A stretch of DNA of 55,239 bases from Pseudomonadota bacterium (GCA_022563505.1 JADFNG010000009.1:1-55239); one strand, 5' to 3'. Counted from the stretch's first letter, positions 10,115 to 19,934 are shown. The notes: generated by a model from the letters alone, not told the origin. Numbers and translations are program-made.

Positions 10115-11188
10115 TTACTCGGAGGGGCGTTCGCTGACGGCCAGCGTAGCGCGAAATCGTTGACCGTCACGCCAGCCATTGATTTCCACTTCATCACCCG
10201 GCTTTTGACCGGCAACGATCAAGAGCGCCTGCTGGCGGGAGCGTATGGCCTCGCCATTGATCGACAGGATAACGTCGCCGCGCTGCAGGCCTGCAATGGC
10301 CGCAGGCCCATCATCGAATACCCGTGTCAGGATAATACCAATATTGGGGTCGAGCCCCTGTCTTGCCGCATCCGCAGGCGCGAGATCTTCCGTTTCCAGT
10401 CCGACCCAGCCGCGAATGACCCGACCATTTTTCTTGATTGCGTCAACCACACCTCGTACCAGGTCGACCGGAATGGCAAAACTAATGCCCTCGGTACCAG
10501 CATCCTGTGTGAGGACCGCGGTATTGATGCCCACGAGCTGGCCCAGGCTGTTGACCAGTGCGCCGCCTGAGTTGCCTTCATTAATTGCGGCATCCGTCTG
10601 AATGAAATTTTCAAAGGTCATTAACTGCAGCAAGCCCCGCCCCGTCGCGCTGACGATGCCCTGAGTGACGGTCTTCGACAGGCCGTACGGATTGCCGATT
10701 GCCAGCACCACATCACCAATGCGCAGTTGGTCGGAACGCCCCAGCGGTATTGCGGGCAAGGGTCCCAGGTCAACTTTAAGGAGTGCCAGGTCGGTTTCAG
10801 CATCGAAGCCGACGACGACTGGCACGGCAATTCGGCCGTCGGCGAGCTGTACCCGAATTTCTGCAGCGCCGGCGATGACGTGGTAATTGGTGACGAGGTA
10901 TCCGTCCGGATCGATGATCACGGCTGAGCCCAGGCTGGTATTGAGTCGGAATTGATCGGCTGCTGCCGGATAGGTGGTATCAGGCACCAGGCGACGCGTG
11001 TATATGCTGGCAACTGCGGGTGCGCTTCTGTCCACCGCATCGGCGTAGCTGGCCGGCTGACCACGGTTGATCGATGGATCCAGCACCGGCAACAGCTCGG
11101 GTCGAATGAGAACCACGACAAATGCCACGGCCAATCCGACCACGATCGATTGCAGCAGAAATAATATTGTGGGCCTGATTTTTGACAC
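10115..11188 (-). CDS. degS: DegS/AlgW-type periplasmic serine protease
   Basis: The 357-residue protein has one N-terminal membrane anchor (residues 9-28), a trypsin-like HtrA domain with triad His103 (NYHVIAG), Asp133 (TDLALLK) and Ser207 (GNSGGAL), and a single PDZ domain (about 260-345, GDVILSINGEAI). One PDZ plus an anchor marks the DegS/AlgW branch, which cuts anti-sigma factor RseA/MucA when misfolded outer-membrane proteins bind the PDZ. GTG at 11188 is the start. It is convergent with murA, an arrangement that recalls murA-his-algW in pseudomonads with the his genes missing. Confidence 0.93.
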   Translation of the reverse strand: MSKIRPTILFLLQSIVVGLAVAFVVVLIRPELLPVLDPSINRGQPASYADAVDRSAPAVASIYTRRLVPDTTYPAAADQFRLNTSLGSAVIIDPDGYLVTNYHVIAGAAEIRVQLADGRIAVPVVVGFDAETDLALLKVDLGPLPAIPLGRSDQLRIGDVVLAIGNPYGLSKTVTQGIVSATGRGLLQLMTFENFIQTDAAINEGNSGGALVNSLGQLVGINTAVLTQDAGTEGISFAIPVDLVRGVVDAIKKNGRVIRGWVGLETEDLAPADAARQGLDPNIGIILTRVFDDGPAAIAGLQRGDVILSINGEAIRSRQQALLIVAGQKPGDEVEINGWRDGQRFRATLAVSERPSE

Positions 11189-11639
11189 TTTGTGTTTCTC
11201 GCTACTCTTTGGCTAGCCAATGAGGAGAAGCCCCGTGTATAATGCCTCGCTGGCTTCGCACCCAGATCCGAATGTTTATCCTGACGGGAAATTGGTGCAG
11301 CTGCAAATCTAACAATATTCGCTAGAAGTTATAAACCGCCAAATTAAAGAGAGGCCAGCAAAATACGAGTCAATGAAAGCCTGGGTGAGGAGTCTGCGCG
11401 GTAGAAAGTATTCCTGCTGCGAAAGCATCACAGGGGTCCATTTTGCCGATCTTTTTCGTTGCGAAATCCCACTATGCGCCTCAAAAGATCGGCAAACTGT
11501 CCTCACTGTGCCACTTTCTCGCTACGGATATTTCTGCCGCGCAGACTCTTAAGGTCGATTGAAATAAACCGGCCCGGGCGCAATCGGCTGTACGTGTTTT
11601 GATTGAATTCTTGATTGCAGGCGGAGTATGGAGTGACTA
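11189..11639. other. Gene-free region between degS and petA
   Basis: About 450 bp without a credible gene. It must hold the minus-strand degS promoter and the plus-strand petABC promoter; a TATAAT sits on the plus strand near 11236-11241 but without a good -35. A large imperfect foldback fills 11390-11548. In pseudomonads rplM-rpsI stand directly before petA; neither is here. The 65-codon minus-strand frame across the foldback resembles no protein I know. Confidence 0.6.
11390..11548. repeat. Large imperfect foldback (66-nt arms, 27-nt loop)
   Basis: The left arm (11390-11455) and the right arm (11483-11548) are inverted copies of each other over their whole length, with scattered mismatches and single-base indels. 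The outer ends share GAGTCTGCGCGG-n-AGAAA and the inner ends share TTTGCCGATCTTTT exactly (11442-11455 against 11483-11496). The structure could be a fossil MITE, a structured 5' leader of petABC, or a small RNA. No clear target duplication was found at its borders, so a mobile origin is unproven. Confidence 0.65.
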
Positions 11640-12227
11640 ATGACCGAAGACGTTGATCGCAACAGACGTCATTTTTTGGCAGTTGCGACTGCCGTTACCG
11701 GTGGTGCCGGCATTGCTATGGTTGCCATTCCCTTCCTGGCATCGCTGAAACCAAGCGCACGTGCCCAGGCACAGGGTGCTCCGGTTGAAGTGCCCATTGG
11801 CTCATTGGAGCCTGGCGAGATGATTCGTATTGTCTGGCGTGGCAAGTTGGTGTTCGTTCTGCGCCGCAGCGAAGAAATGCTGGAGCGCTTGTCGGCTACA
11901 ACCGAATTTCTGCGTGACCCCGATTCGGAGGAGGTTGAGCAGCAACCGGAATACGCCGTTAATCAGCATCGTTCCGTCAAACCGGAGTTCCTGGTGCTGG
12001 AAGCCGCCTGTACGCATCTGGGCTGCATACCTTTGAGCCAGTTCGATGTGAGCCCGGCAGAAAACTGGTTTGGCGGTTTCTATTGCCCCTGCCATGGATC
12101 GCGATTCGATTTGGCGGGCCGCGTATACAAAGGAGTGCCGGCACCGACTAATCTGCGCGTGCCGCCGTATCGATTCCTGCAAAATGACGTCATCCTGATT
12201 GGCATCGACAATACGGGAGCAGCGTAA
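11640..12227 (+). CDS. petA: Ubiquinol-cytochrome c reductase iron-sulfur (Rieske) subunit
   Basis: A 195-residue Rieske protein. A twin-arginine motif (NRRHFL, residues 8-13) precedes the single membrane anchor (14-34), consistent with Tat export of the folded protein. The [2Fe-2S] ligands are in CTHLGC (Cys124, His126, disulfide Cys129) and CPCHGS (Cys149, Cys151, His152). It takes one electron from quinol at the Qo site of the bc1 complex and passes it to cytochrome c1. Its stop overlaps the petB start by one base (TAATG). Confidence 0.98.
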   Translation: MTEDVDRNRRHFLAVATAVTGGAGIAMVAIPFLASLKPSARAQAQGAPVEVPIGSLEPGEMIRIVWRGKLVFVLRRSEEMLERLSATTEFLRDPDSEEVEQQPEYAVNQHRSVKPEFLVLEAACTHLGCIPLSQFDVSPAENWFGGFYCPCHGSRFDLAGRVYKGVPAPTNLRVPPYRFLQNDVILIGIDNTGAA

Positions 12228-13477
12228 TGGCCCGCATCGAGTCCGAAGTTGGTACGCCGCAGGGCGGTTTCATGAAATGGATCGACGATCGGTTCCCGTT
12301 CACGGCAACGATGAAGTACCACGTCACTGAATACTACGCATCGAAGAACTTTAATTTCTGGTATGTGTTTGGTGTTTTATCGATGTTCGTGCTGGTCATG
12401 CAGTTCATATCGGGTATTTTTCTGACCATGAATTACAAACCCGATGCAGCGGAGGCATTCGCATCGGTCGAGTACATCATGCGGGATGTCGAATGGGGCT
12501 GGCTGATTCGCTATATGCATTCGACGGGCGCGTCCTTCATGTTCATTGTTGTATTTTTGCATATGTTTCGCGCCATGCTCTATGGTTCATACAGAAAACC
12601 GCGTGAACTGCTCTGGATTATCGGCATGATGATTTTCTTCGCGCTGATGGCCGAGGCATTTGCGGGCTACTTGTTGCCTTGGGGGCAGATGTCCTACTGG
12701 GGTGCGCAGGTCATTATTTCGCTCTTTGGCGCCATACCGTTTATTGGTGATGCCCTGGTTGAAATAATCCGTGGTGACTATTCGATTTCCGATATCACGC
12801 TAAACCGGTTTTTTGCGCTGCATGTGATCGTCATACCACTGGCGTTGATTGCGCTGGTTTTCGTGCACATCGTGGCCTTGCATGAAGTGGGTTCGAGCAA
12901 TCCGGATGGCATTGAGATCAAGAATAAAAAGGGCCCGGACGGCATACCCCTGGACGGCGTGGCTTTTCACCCGTATCACACGGCCAAGGACTTGGTTGCA
13001 ATCATCATCTTTCTGATGTTTTTTTCGGCGGTGATGTTCTTTGCGCCCGATCTGGGCGGTTATTTTCTTGAGCATGCCAATTTTGAGCCCGCCAACATGC
13101 AAGTGACCCCCGAGCACATTGCTCCGATTTGGTACTTCACGCCGTTCTACGCAATATTGCGTGCGGTACCCAACAAGCTGTGGGGCACCATCTTGTTTGC
13201 GGCAGCGGTGATGTTGCCGATTTTCCTGCCCTGGCTCGATCGTTCACGGGTCAGTTCGATTCGCTACCGTGGCTGGATCTACAAAATGGCGTTGACGTTG
13301 TTTGTTGTCAGTTTCATTAGTCTGGGCTGGCTGGGGATGCAGCCCGCGGAACAAATCTACGTCGTTTGGGCGCGAATATTCGCGGTCATGTATTTCGCCT
13401 TCTTTCTCTTGATGCCGTATTACACAGCCATCGACAAGACCAAGCCAGTCCCTGACAGGGTGGTCTATCATGGGTAA
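12227..13477 (+). CDS. petB: Cytochrome b of the bc1 complex
   Basis: The 416-residue membrane protein is a full-length (unsplit) cytochrome b with eight predicted helices. It shows the heme-ligating helices II and IV (RYMHSTGASFMF; FFALHVIVIPLALI) and the Qo-site PDLGGYF/PEHIAPIW region, where the usual PEWY reads as PEHIAPIW, with WYF following. It carries the bifurcated quinol oxidation and the transmembrane electron path. It overlaps petC by 8 bp, so the three pet genes form one tight operon. Confidence 0.97.
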   Translation: MARIESEVGTPQGGFMKWIDDRFPFTATMKYHVTEYYASKNFNFWYVFGVLSMFVLVMQFISGIFLTMNYKPDAAEAFASVEYIMRDVEWGWLIRYMHSTGASFMFIVVFLHMFRAMLYGSYRKPRELLWIIGMMIFFALMAEAFAGYLLPWGQMSYWGAQVIISLFGAIPFIGDALVEIIRGDYSISDITLNRFFALHVIVIPLALIALVFVHIVALHEVGSSNPDGIEIKNKKGPDGIPLDGVAFHPYHTAKDLVAIIIFLMFFSAVMFFAPDLGGYFLEHANFEPANMQVTPEHIAPIWYFTPFYAILRAVPNKLWGTILFAAAVMLPIFLPWLDRSRVSSIRYRGWIYKMALTLFVVSFISLGWLGMQPAEQIYVVWARIFAVMYFAFFLLMPYYTAIDKTKPVPDRVVYHG

Positions 13478-14225
13478 GTTCATGAAATCAATAACATGCC
13501 TTGTGGTATTGATGATCGGCGCCAGCGCATTTGCTGCGTCTGGCGAAATCGAGCTTGAAAAATCCGGCAATGATCCCGGCAACACGGCGTCGTTGCAGCG
13601 TGGTGCACGTAACTTCATGAGTTACTGCGCGGGATGCCATTCGGCCATATATGTCCGTTACAAGAGTATCGCGCGTGATCTGGAATTGAACGAAGAGCAG
13701 CTCATTGATAACTTGATGTTCAATGCTGAGAGACCGTTTGAGACCATACAGGCATCGATGCCTGCGAGCGATGCGGCACGGTGGTTCGGTCGGGCGCCAC
13801 CCGATATGTCGCTGATGGCTCGCGCCAAAGGCACCGACTATATCTACAATTTCTTGCGAGGATTCTACCTGGACCCGGACAGCCCAACCGGAGTCGACAA
13901 CTTGCATCTCTCCGGCACCAGCATGCCAAATGTGTTGTGGGAGTTACAGGGTTATCAACGCGCTGTGTTTGTAGCGGGTGAGGCTGACGAGGCTGGCACG
14001 GCGCCGCATGTCTTCGACGGTTTTGAGAGTGTCACCACGGGCACGATGTCGGCAAAGGAATTTGATGAATTTGTCCGCGATACGGTCAATTTTCTGGAGT
14101 ACATCAGCGAGCCGATTCGGCGCACACGGCGAGTACTGGGTGTCTGGGTGTTGTTGTTCCTGAGTTTCTTCCTGTTCGTGTCGTGGAAACTGTATAAAGA
14201 TATTTGGAAAGATGTGCCTAAATAG
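13470..14225 (+). CDS. petC: Cytochrome c1 of the bc1 complex
   Basis: The 251-residue precursor has a signal peptide (about residues 1-23, ending GASAFAA), one c-type heme site CAGCH at residues 53-57, a likely sixth ligand Met in SGTSMPNV, and a C-terminal membrane anchor (VLGVWVLLFLSFFLFVSW). It carries electrons from the Rieske cluster to soluble or membrane cytochrome c. A second possible start (MKSITC) lies four codons in. petABC is followed by sspA, as in pseudomonads. Confidence 0.97.
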   Translation: MGKFMKSITCLVVLMIGASAFAASGEIELEKSGNDPGNTASLQRGARNFMSYCAGCHSAIYVRYKSIARDLELNEEQLIDNLMFNAERPFETIQASMPASDAARWFGRAPPDMSLMARAKGTDYIYNFLRGFYLDPDSPTGVDNLHLSGTSMPNVLWELQGYQRAVFVAGEADEAGTAPHVFDGFESVTTGTMSAKEFDEFVRDTVNFLEYISEPIRRTRRVLGVWVLLFLSFFLFVSWKLYKDIWKDVPK

Positions 14226-14294
14226 ACTGTTAGCGTCTGTATATCCAGGCTTCATGTTGCACGCATTAATTATTTGTTCCAAGGGGACATTGCT

Positions 14295-14924
14295 ATGGCA
14301 GTAATTGCCAATCGACGATCTGTTATGACTTTGTTCTCAAAGCCAACCTGTATTCACAGCCATCGTACAAGGCTTGTGTTGAGTGAGAAGAATATCAATA
14401 TTGAGGTTGCCAGTGTTGACGGGCCGGACTTGCCGGAAGACCTGATGGATCTTAATCCCTACCAAACGGTGCCGACGCTCGTTGACCGGGATCTGGTTTT
14501 ATATGACTCCCGCGTTATTATTGAGTATATCGATGAGCGCTTTCCGCATCCGCCGCTGATGCCGGTTGATCCGGTGACGCGTGCAAAATTCCGCCTGGCT
14601 TTGTTCCGTATTGAAATGGATTGGTACCAACTGGCAGAGCAGTTTGATGCGGAAGGTGATCGAAAGCTACCCGCCAAATCGAAGAAAATGTTGCGTGAGA
14701 GCATTCTTGGCAGTGTCGAACTGTTTGCAGCGATGCGTTATTTTTTGAGCGAGGATTTTTCACTTGTTGATTGCAGTATCGCCCCGATTTTGTGGCGGCT
14801 GCCGGTTTACGGCATTGATCTGGGCTCACAGGCCGAACCCATTGAAAACTACATGAAACGTGTGTTTGATCGCCCTTCTTTTCAAGAGAGCCTGACCGAA
14901 CTTGAGCAGGAAATGCGCCTCTGA
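14295..14924 (+). CDS. sspA: Stringent starvation protein A
   Basis: A 209-residue GST-fold protein (N-terminal thioredoxin-like MTLFSKPTCIHSHRTRLVL, then the helical domain). SspA lacks glutathione chemistry and binds RNA polymerase, affecting H-NS and acid/starvation responses. ATG at 14295 is chosen because AAGGGGA stands seven bases before it; an in-frame TTG at 14274 is upstream of that site. It is followed by sspB after 57 bp. Confidence 0.94.
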   Translation: MAVIANRRSVMTLFSKPTCIHSHRTRLVLSEKNINIEVASVDGPDLPEDLMDLNPYQTVPTLVDRDLVLYDSRVIIEYIDERFPHPPLMPVDPVTRAKFRLALFRIEMDWYQLAEQFDAEGDRKLPAKSKKMLRESILGSVELFAAMRYFLSEDFSLVDCSIAPILWRLPVYGIDLGSQAEPIENYMKRVFDRPSFQESLTELEQEMRL

Positions 14925-14981
14925 TTCCACCAGCATCTACTTGTTGGGGCACTATTCCAGACAGCCTAAAAGGCCCGACCG

Positions 14982-15383
14982 TTGCGTAATTCGAGCCGTT
15001 CAAAACGACCCTACCTGATTCGTGCCATGCACGAGTGGATGGGCGATAACGGACATACTCCGCACATCGTTATTGATGTGTCTCTGGACGGCGTCACCGT
15101 ACCTGCGGAGCATATAAAAGACGGCAAGATCATTCTCAATATCAGCGATTCGGCCGCGCACAACCTCAAGATGACCAATAGCTCGATCAGTTTTCGCGCA
15201 CGATTCAGTGGCGTGCCTTTCGACGTATGGGTGCCCGTTGCTGCCGTTCTTGGCATCTATGCGAAGGAAACCGGACAGGGAATGATTTTTTCGCAGGGAA
15301 CCGGGCAGCCGGAACCGCCGGAACCCGGAGACGACATCGATACGGCCCGAAACGGGCGTTCCCACCTCAAATTAGTCCGCTAG
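14982..15383 (+). CDS. sspB: ClpXP protease specificity-enhancing factor SspB
   Basis: The 133-residue adaptor has the SspB substrate-binding fold (RPYLIRAMHEWMGDNGHTPH at residues 9-28, ARFSGVPFDVWVPVAAVLGI later), a charged and Pro-rich linker (PEPPEPGDD), and a C-terminal LKLVR tail matching the ClpX-docking peptide. It tethers ssrA-tagged proteins to ClpXP. The start is TTG at 14982; no ATG stands before the conserved RPYL block. It converges with diaA after 42 bp. Confidence 0.93.
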   Translation: MRNSSRSKRPYLIRAMHEWMGDNGHTPHIVIDVSLDGVTVPAEHIKDGKIILNISDSAAHNLKMTNSSISFRARFSGVPFDVWVPVAAVLGIYAKETGQGMIFSQGTGQPEPPEPGDDIDTARNGRSHLKLVR

Positions 15384-15425
15384 TAGTTCAACAAGGCAGG
15401 CGGCCTGACCGCAGGTGCCCAGGCA

Positions 15426-16040
<615 letters not shown>

Positions 16041-16046
16041 TCAACC

Positions 16047-16427
16047 TCACCCTGACGAAGGTCTGAATGCATCTTGCAGCCATTGTAACGTGGATTGCAT
16101 TTCGGATGGGCCATCCAGAGCGACGACGTCGAAGCGAATGACGCGGTCTGCCAGGTGGGCATTGCGGCACAGGAAAAAGGCGGCCGCCTTGATGAGCTTG
16201 CGTTGCTTGCGGAGGTTGACCGAGAGGGCAGCCGAGGCAAAACGATTGGGTTTCCGGTATCGAACTTCGATAAATACCAGGCAGTCGCCGTCATGCATGA
16301 TGAGGTCAATTTCACCAACGCGGCAGCAATAATTCCTCGTAATCAGAAGCAGTTTTTGCGCGAGCAGATAATCCAGGGCTATTTGCTCCGCCTCTTTGCC
16401 TACAGATCTTGAGTTGGATAAGCCCAT
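16047..16427 (-). CDS. yraN: YraN/UPF0102 family endonuclease-like protein
   Basis: The 126-residue protein has the UPF0102 restriction-endonuclease-like fold: GKEAEQIALDYL near the N-terminus, then the catalytic-looking GEIDLI...DCLVFIEVRYR block, matching the D-x(n)-ExK-like pattern, though the last residue is Arg. The biological role of the family is unsettled. It overlaps the end of lpoA by 28 bp and leads into diaA after 30 bp, forming the conserved lpoA-yraN-diaA set. Confidence 0.93.
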   Translation of the reverse strand: MGLSNSRSVGKEAEQIALDYLLAQKLLLITRNYCCRVGEIDLIMHDGDCLVFIEVRYRKPNRFASAALSVNLRKQRKLIKAAAFFLCRNAHLADRVIRFDVVALDGPSEMQSTLQWLQDAFRPSSG

Positions 16428-18352
16428 TTAGCCGGTTGGTCTGGTAATGGTTCACCGGACAAATCTTCATTGGCCGATTCTTCTAACGGCCGGATTGTGT
16501 CGGCTAATGCGACGGGTTGGCCACGTTCAAAGACGGCCCACGCAAGTTCACGATGCACCTGGCCATCACGATCCAGCGACAATCGCCCCGTGGTGCCATT
16601 GATTTCGGCCATTGGGCCCGTCCGCGCTACAAAGAGTTCGCCGACCAGGTGATAAGCGTCATAACCCATCGCATGGAGTCGACCGAGGCGCCGCTCTGCC
16701 GGCCAGTACTCGCCATAGAGGGCGGGCAATTCGGCGATCCATGGCTGGGGCGAAATGACCCACGGTGTATCGGCAAACATGATGCCATTGAGGTCGGCGT
16801 TCGATCGACCGTCCAGCGCATTGATTCTGGATGTGGAATAAACCGGCAAGTCGCCCGAGTAGTGAAACTTGAGTTGTGATTTCAGCAGCCTGCCAACGGG
16901 TGCCGCGGCCGCAAGAAACACCGCTTCAACGTCTTCTCGACGGCGTGGGTCGAATTGCAGCGGTCCACCAATATTGGCGCGAAGGCGCTGGTAGCGTTGC
17001 ACGCTTTGTGCGAGACCCATGAGATTTTCAATTTCGAACGAAAAGTCCTGGTCGCGTGGCGTGTAATTGCGGTACTCAAGAAGCGTCCCGCCACGGGATT
17101 CAAACTCCGTGGCAAAGCTCGTCAGCAGACGACGTCCCCAGTCATTGTCAGGGATCAGTGCGACAGCTCGTGTCTTACCGTCCGCAATGACTCTTCGCGC
17201 AGCAGATATCGCTTCGTCTTCCGGTGACAACGCAAACTGGTACATGCCGGGCGGGGCATAATCATCCGCACGGATGTTGTTGAGTGTTAGCAGCGGTACC
17301 GGCAGCAAAGCTTCGGCTGCGATGTCATTAACGGCGCGCCGCAGCAACGGACCTACAACAAACTCAGCACCGTCATTAACGGCTTTCTCGTAGGCTGCGC
17401 GAGCACCACCGGAAGCCACCACATCATAGACACGGATCGTCTGCACGCCGCCGAGTTCGCTGGCTGCCGAGTAATAGGCACCAAAAAATCCGTTCTGGAC
17501 CGCGCTTCCGGCCGTCCTGTTTGGCCCACTGAGTGGCAGCAGCAAAGCGATTTGCCGCGGGAATGCTTGCAGCCCGCTCTCCGGCAATTCCAGGTCTGCA
17601 ACAATCGACATCCCCGGATGGCCAAAATTGGATGCCTGCCAACGGACCACGCCGTTACTCCAGCCGATGCCCTGTTGTCCGGTCGAAACGGCCAGTGCAC
17701 CGAGCGTCAGCCAGCCCCGGCTGGTCGGGTTGGACGCAATACTACTGGCGCCACGCAAGCTGCCGACGTTTGTCACCAGAAGTCCTGCCCAAAGCCGCTG
17801 GCGGTTGTCCAGCATGTCCTGGCGGTTGTCCAGCCACTGCTCGCGTTGCATATACAGTTGCACGGCACGCAATGGCACATTTTTCTGGAACCAGGCATCT
17901 GCGCGCAATGCCTCGACACGCAAACGATGTTTGCGTGCCAGCGGGCGCGCACTCATTGCATCGAGCAGGCTCAACGCCTTATCCGGATGACCGTCCCACA
18001 GGTCGATTGCCGCATTGTTCGTGTTCCACAACGACCGTAGCTCACCCCTGGAAGGAATCGCTAGCCCACGCATTGCGCTGCGGGCTCGTGGGCCATCACC
18101 AGCATCCAGCCATTGCTCGCTGGCGAGGAGCGTCAGGCGGTCGCGCTGCAACCCGGACGCGCCACTGGCCAAGCCGATGTACATTGCCGCAGCATCGTCA
18201 TGACGGCCCTGCTGAGCAAGGCTTGCGGCGCGTTGCTCTGACTGACCTCGCGGCATTCCAGGAAAATCCGTGACGGCACAGCCACCCAGCAGGGTCATTG
18301 CTGCAATCACAAGCAGCGTTGGTCGTGTCAGTTTCTGTAACATCAGTATCAT
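16400..18352 (-). CDS. lpoA: Penicillin-binding protein activator LpoA (outer-membrane lipoprotein)
   Basis: From ATG at 18352 the protein has about 650 residues (E. coli LpoA has 678). A signal peptide ends in the lipobox LLGGC, giving a lipidated Cys at about residue 25. A helical TPR-like part with recurrent Ala/Leu/Arg helices spans about 30-250, and a periplasmic-binding-protein-like domain follows (IALLLPLSGPNRTAGSAVQNG). LpoA reaches through the wall to stimulate PBP1a. The longer open frame upstream runs into rsmI antisense and is rejected. Only 22 bp separate its start from the divergent rsmI start. Confidence 0.9.
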   Translation of the reverse strand: MILMLQKLTRPTLLVIAAMTLLGGCAVTDFPGMPRGQSEQRAASLAQQGRHDDAAAMYIGLASGASGLQRDRLTLLASEQWLDAGDGPRARSAMRGLAIPSRGELRSLWNTNNAAIDLWDGHPDKALSLLDAMSARPLARKHRLRVEALRADAWFQKNVPLRAVQLYMQREQWLDNRQDMLDNRQRLWAGLLVTNVGSLRGASSIASNPTSRGWLTLGALAVSTGQQGIGWSNGVVRWQASNFGHPGMSIVADLELPESGLQAFPRQIALLLPLSGPNRTAGSAVQNGFFGAYYSAASELGGVQTIRVYDVVASGGARAAYEKAVNDGAEFVVGPLLRRAVNDIAAEALLPVPLLTLNNIRADDYAPPGMYQFALSPEDEAISAARRVIADGKTRAVALIPDNDWGRRLLTSFATEFESRGGTLLEYRNYTPRDQDFSFEIENLMGLAQSVQRYQRLRANIGGPLQFDPRRREDVEAVFLAAAAPVGRLLKSQLKFHYSGDLPVYSTSRINALDGRSNADLNGIMFADTPWVISPQPWIAELPALYGEYWPAERRLGRLHAMGYDAYHLVGELFVARTGPMAEINGTTGRLSLDRDGQVHRELAWAVFERGQPVALADTIRPLEESANEDLSGEPLPDQPAKWAYPTQDL

Positions 18353-18374
18353 GCAGTAAGATTTCCGCGGAACG

Positions 18375-19265
18375 TTGAGAAAATTGAACACAGAGCCCTC
18401 AGATTCAGATGCTGGAACGTTGTTTGTGGTTGCAACGCCCATCGGCAACCGTGACGACTTGTCGCCACGCGCACGCCAGGTGCTGACGAGCGTGGACCTC
18501 ATTGCTGCCGAGGATACCCGCCACACCGGGCGATTGCTATCGCATTTTGGGGTCAAAACAGCACAAATTGCGTTGCATGATCACAATGAAGCAAAGGTCA
18601 TCGGCAAAGTTCTGCAGCGGCTGAAATCCGGATCGAATGTTGCCCTGGTGAGCGATGCCGGCACACCGCTGGTGAGTGACCCCGGCTACCGACTGGTGCA
18701 GGCAGCCCACGCGCTCGACATTTCCGTTTCACCCATTCCCGGTCCGTGCGCCGTCATTAGCGCAATTTCCGTAGCCGGCTTGCCATCCGACCGATTCTGT
18801 TACGAGGGATTCCTGCCCGCAAAGCGCGAGGCGAGAAGGACGGTCCTGCAACAATTATGTCGCGAAGAGCGCAGCATCGTTATCCTGGAATCCGTGCATC
18901 GCATAGATGATGCACTTGCGGATCTGAGCGAGATTTTTGGTCCGGAGCGCGAGGCGTTTATTGGGCGTGAACTGACCAAACTACACGAGCAATGCATTGC
19001 TGGAAGCTTGCGTGACCTGAGGAACCTGCTGCACGAGGGGGATATTCCACGCAAAGGCGAGTTCGTATTGGTGATTCGTGGCGCGACTGAAGCGAATACT
19101 GCGGACCCCAAAATCTCCGTACGGGAGCTCCTGGTTGAGCTGATGCGCAACCTCCCCGCAAAACAGGCCGTGGATATTGTGGTCAGGGTTGCGAAGCAGC
19201 GACGAAATGATGTGTATCGATTGATGCTGGAACTGCAGCGCAAAGATGAGGGGCCACCCGCGTAG
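18375..19265 (+). CDS. rsmI: 16S rRNA (cytidine-1402 2'-O) methyltransferase RsmI
   Basis: The 296-residue enzyme belongs to the tetrapyrrole-methylase-fold (YraL) family: FVVATPIGNRDDLSPRA, AEDTRHTGRLL and VSDAGTPLVSDPGYRLV are diagnostic. It methylates the ribose of C1402 in the decoding centre using S-adenosylmethionine. TTG at 18375 is taken as start; a second TTG at 18384 is possible. There is no ATG before the conserved core. Divergent from lpoA with almost no spacer, so both promoters must overlap the neighbouring coding sequence or the mRNAs have very short leaders. Confidence 0.93.
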   Translation: MRKLNTEPSDSDAGTLFVVATPIGNRDDLSPRARQVLTSVDLIAAEDTRHTGRLLSHFGVKTAQIALHDHNEAKVIGKVLQRLKSGSNVALVSDAGTPLVSDPGYRLVQAAHALDISVSPIPGPCAVISAISVAGLPSDRFCYEGFLPAKREARRTVLQQLCREERSIVILESVHRIDDALADLSEIFGPEREAFIGRELTKLHEQCIAGSLRDLRNLLHEGDIPRKGEFVLVIRGATEANTADPKISVRELLVELMRNLPAKQAVDIVVRVAKQRRNDVYRLMLELQRKDEGPPA

Positions 19266-19405
19266 CGGTTCATCAATGAAAACTTGCTGGACCCTTTGCG
19301 CACACTAAAGCATCCACATCGAAAGGGCGCTGAACAGTAAACACCGCTGACATTAGAAGCCCCTGTATTTGCGTCAGCATCGCGCCTGAGCGAGACGACA
19401 CGCGC

Positions 19406-19861
19406 TCAGGGCAGGGCCTCGAGCCGTTCAAGCAAAATATTTCCGATGGCGCCCGCGTTGTAGAGCCAGATGCCGATACCGGCCCCAGCGAGCAGCACTG
19501 CCGCGTGCAGCAGTGATCGAAACTTGTTCTCGTGAGCATCACTGGCTTGCATGATGGCAGAGATTGCCGGCACGATGACCAGGGCGGGCATCGATTCGTG
19601 CATTGCGCCACTGATGGCCAGCGCGGCCGCTGCGGCCACCGTTCCCGCCAGCAGGTGACGGTCGCTGTATTGTGTGCCACGTGACCAATTGAATTTCCGG
19701 CGATTTAGTTCGTACGCTCCAACCACAGCCAGGTAGGCCCACAAGGTACCCAGCGAGCCAGCCACCATTTTTTCACCGGAAATGACGCCCGTAGCGGCAA
19801 ACAAACCGATCAACAAGCTTGGAATTCCCAGCAGCACTGCGATAACGGCGCCGGTATTCAC
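19406..19861 (-). CDS. Membrane protein of unknown function at the end of the ACIII operon
   Basis: The frame from GTG at 19861 encodes 151 residues with about five hydrophobic segments (for example AVLLGIPSLLIGLFAATGV, LWAYLAVVGAY, LAGTVAAAAALAIS, LLHAAVLLAGAGIGIWLY). I do not recognise the family. The frame stays open upstream of the GTG back to a TGA overlapping the end of actF, encoding a plausible hydrophilic N-terminus (EPEKSLIDKLTEHHASKPSG). A GGAG lies six bases before a CTG at 19915, so the true start may be that CTG, giving about 169 residues. The position right after actF suggests cotranscription with ACIII. Confidence 0.6.
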   Translation of the reverse strand: MNTGAVIAVLLGIPSLLIGLFAATGVISGEKMVAGSLGTLWAYLAVVGAYELNRRKFNWSRGTQYSDRHLLAGTVAAAAALAISGAMHESMPALVIVPAISAIMQASDAHENKFRSLLHAAVLLAGAGIGIWLYNAGAIGNILLERLEALP

Positions 19862-19934
19862 AATGACATTGCCGGACGGTTTCGAAGCGTGGTGTTCGGT
19901 CAGTTTGTCGATCAGCGATTTCTCCGGCTCCTGC

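Noticed and set aside
11309-11506. 65-codon minus-strand frame upstream of petA
   Set aside because: Covers the foldback repeat; no ribosome site or similarity.
19386-19412. Terminator hairpin between rsmI and the membrane protein gene
   Set aside because: An 8-bp CCTGAGCG stem is present but overlaps a stop codon and lacks a T-run.
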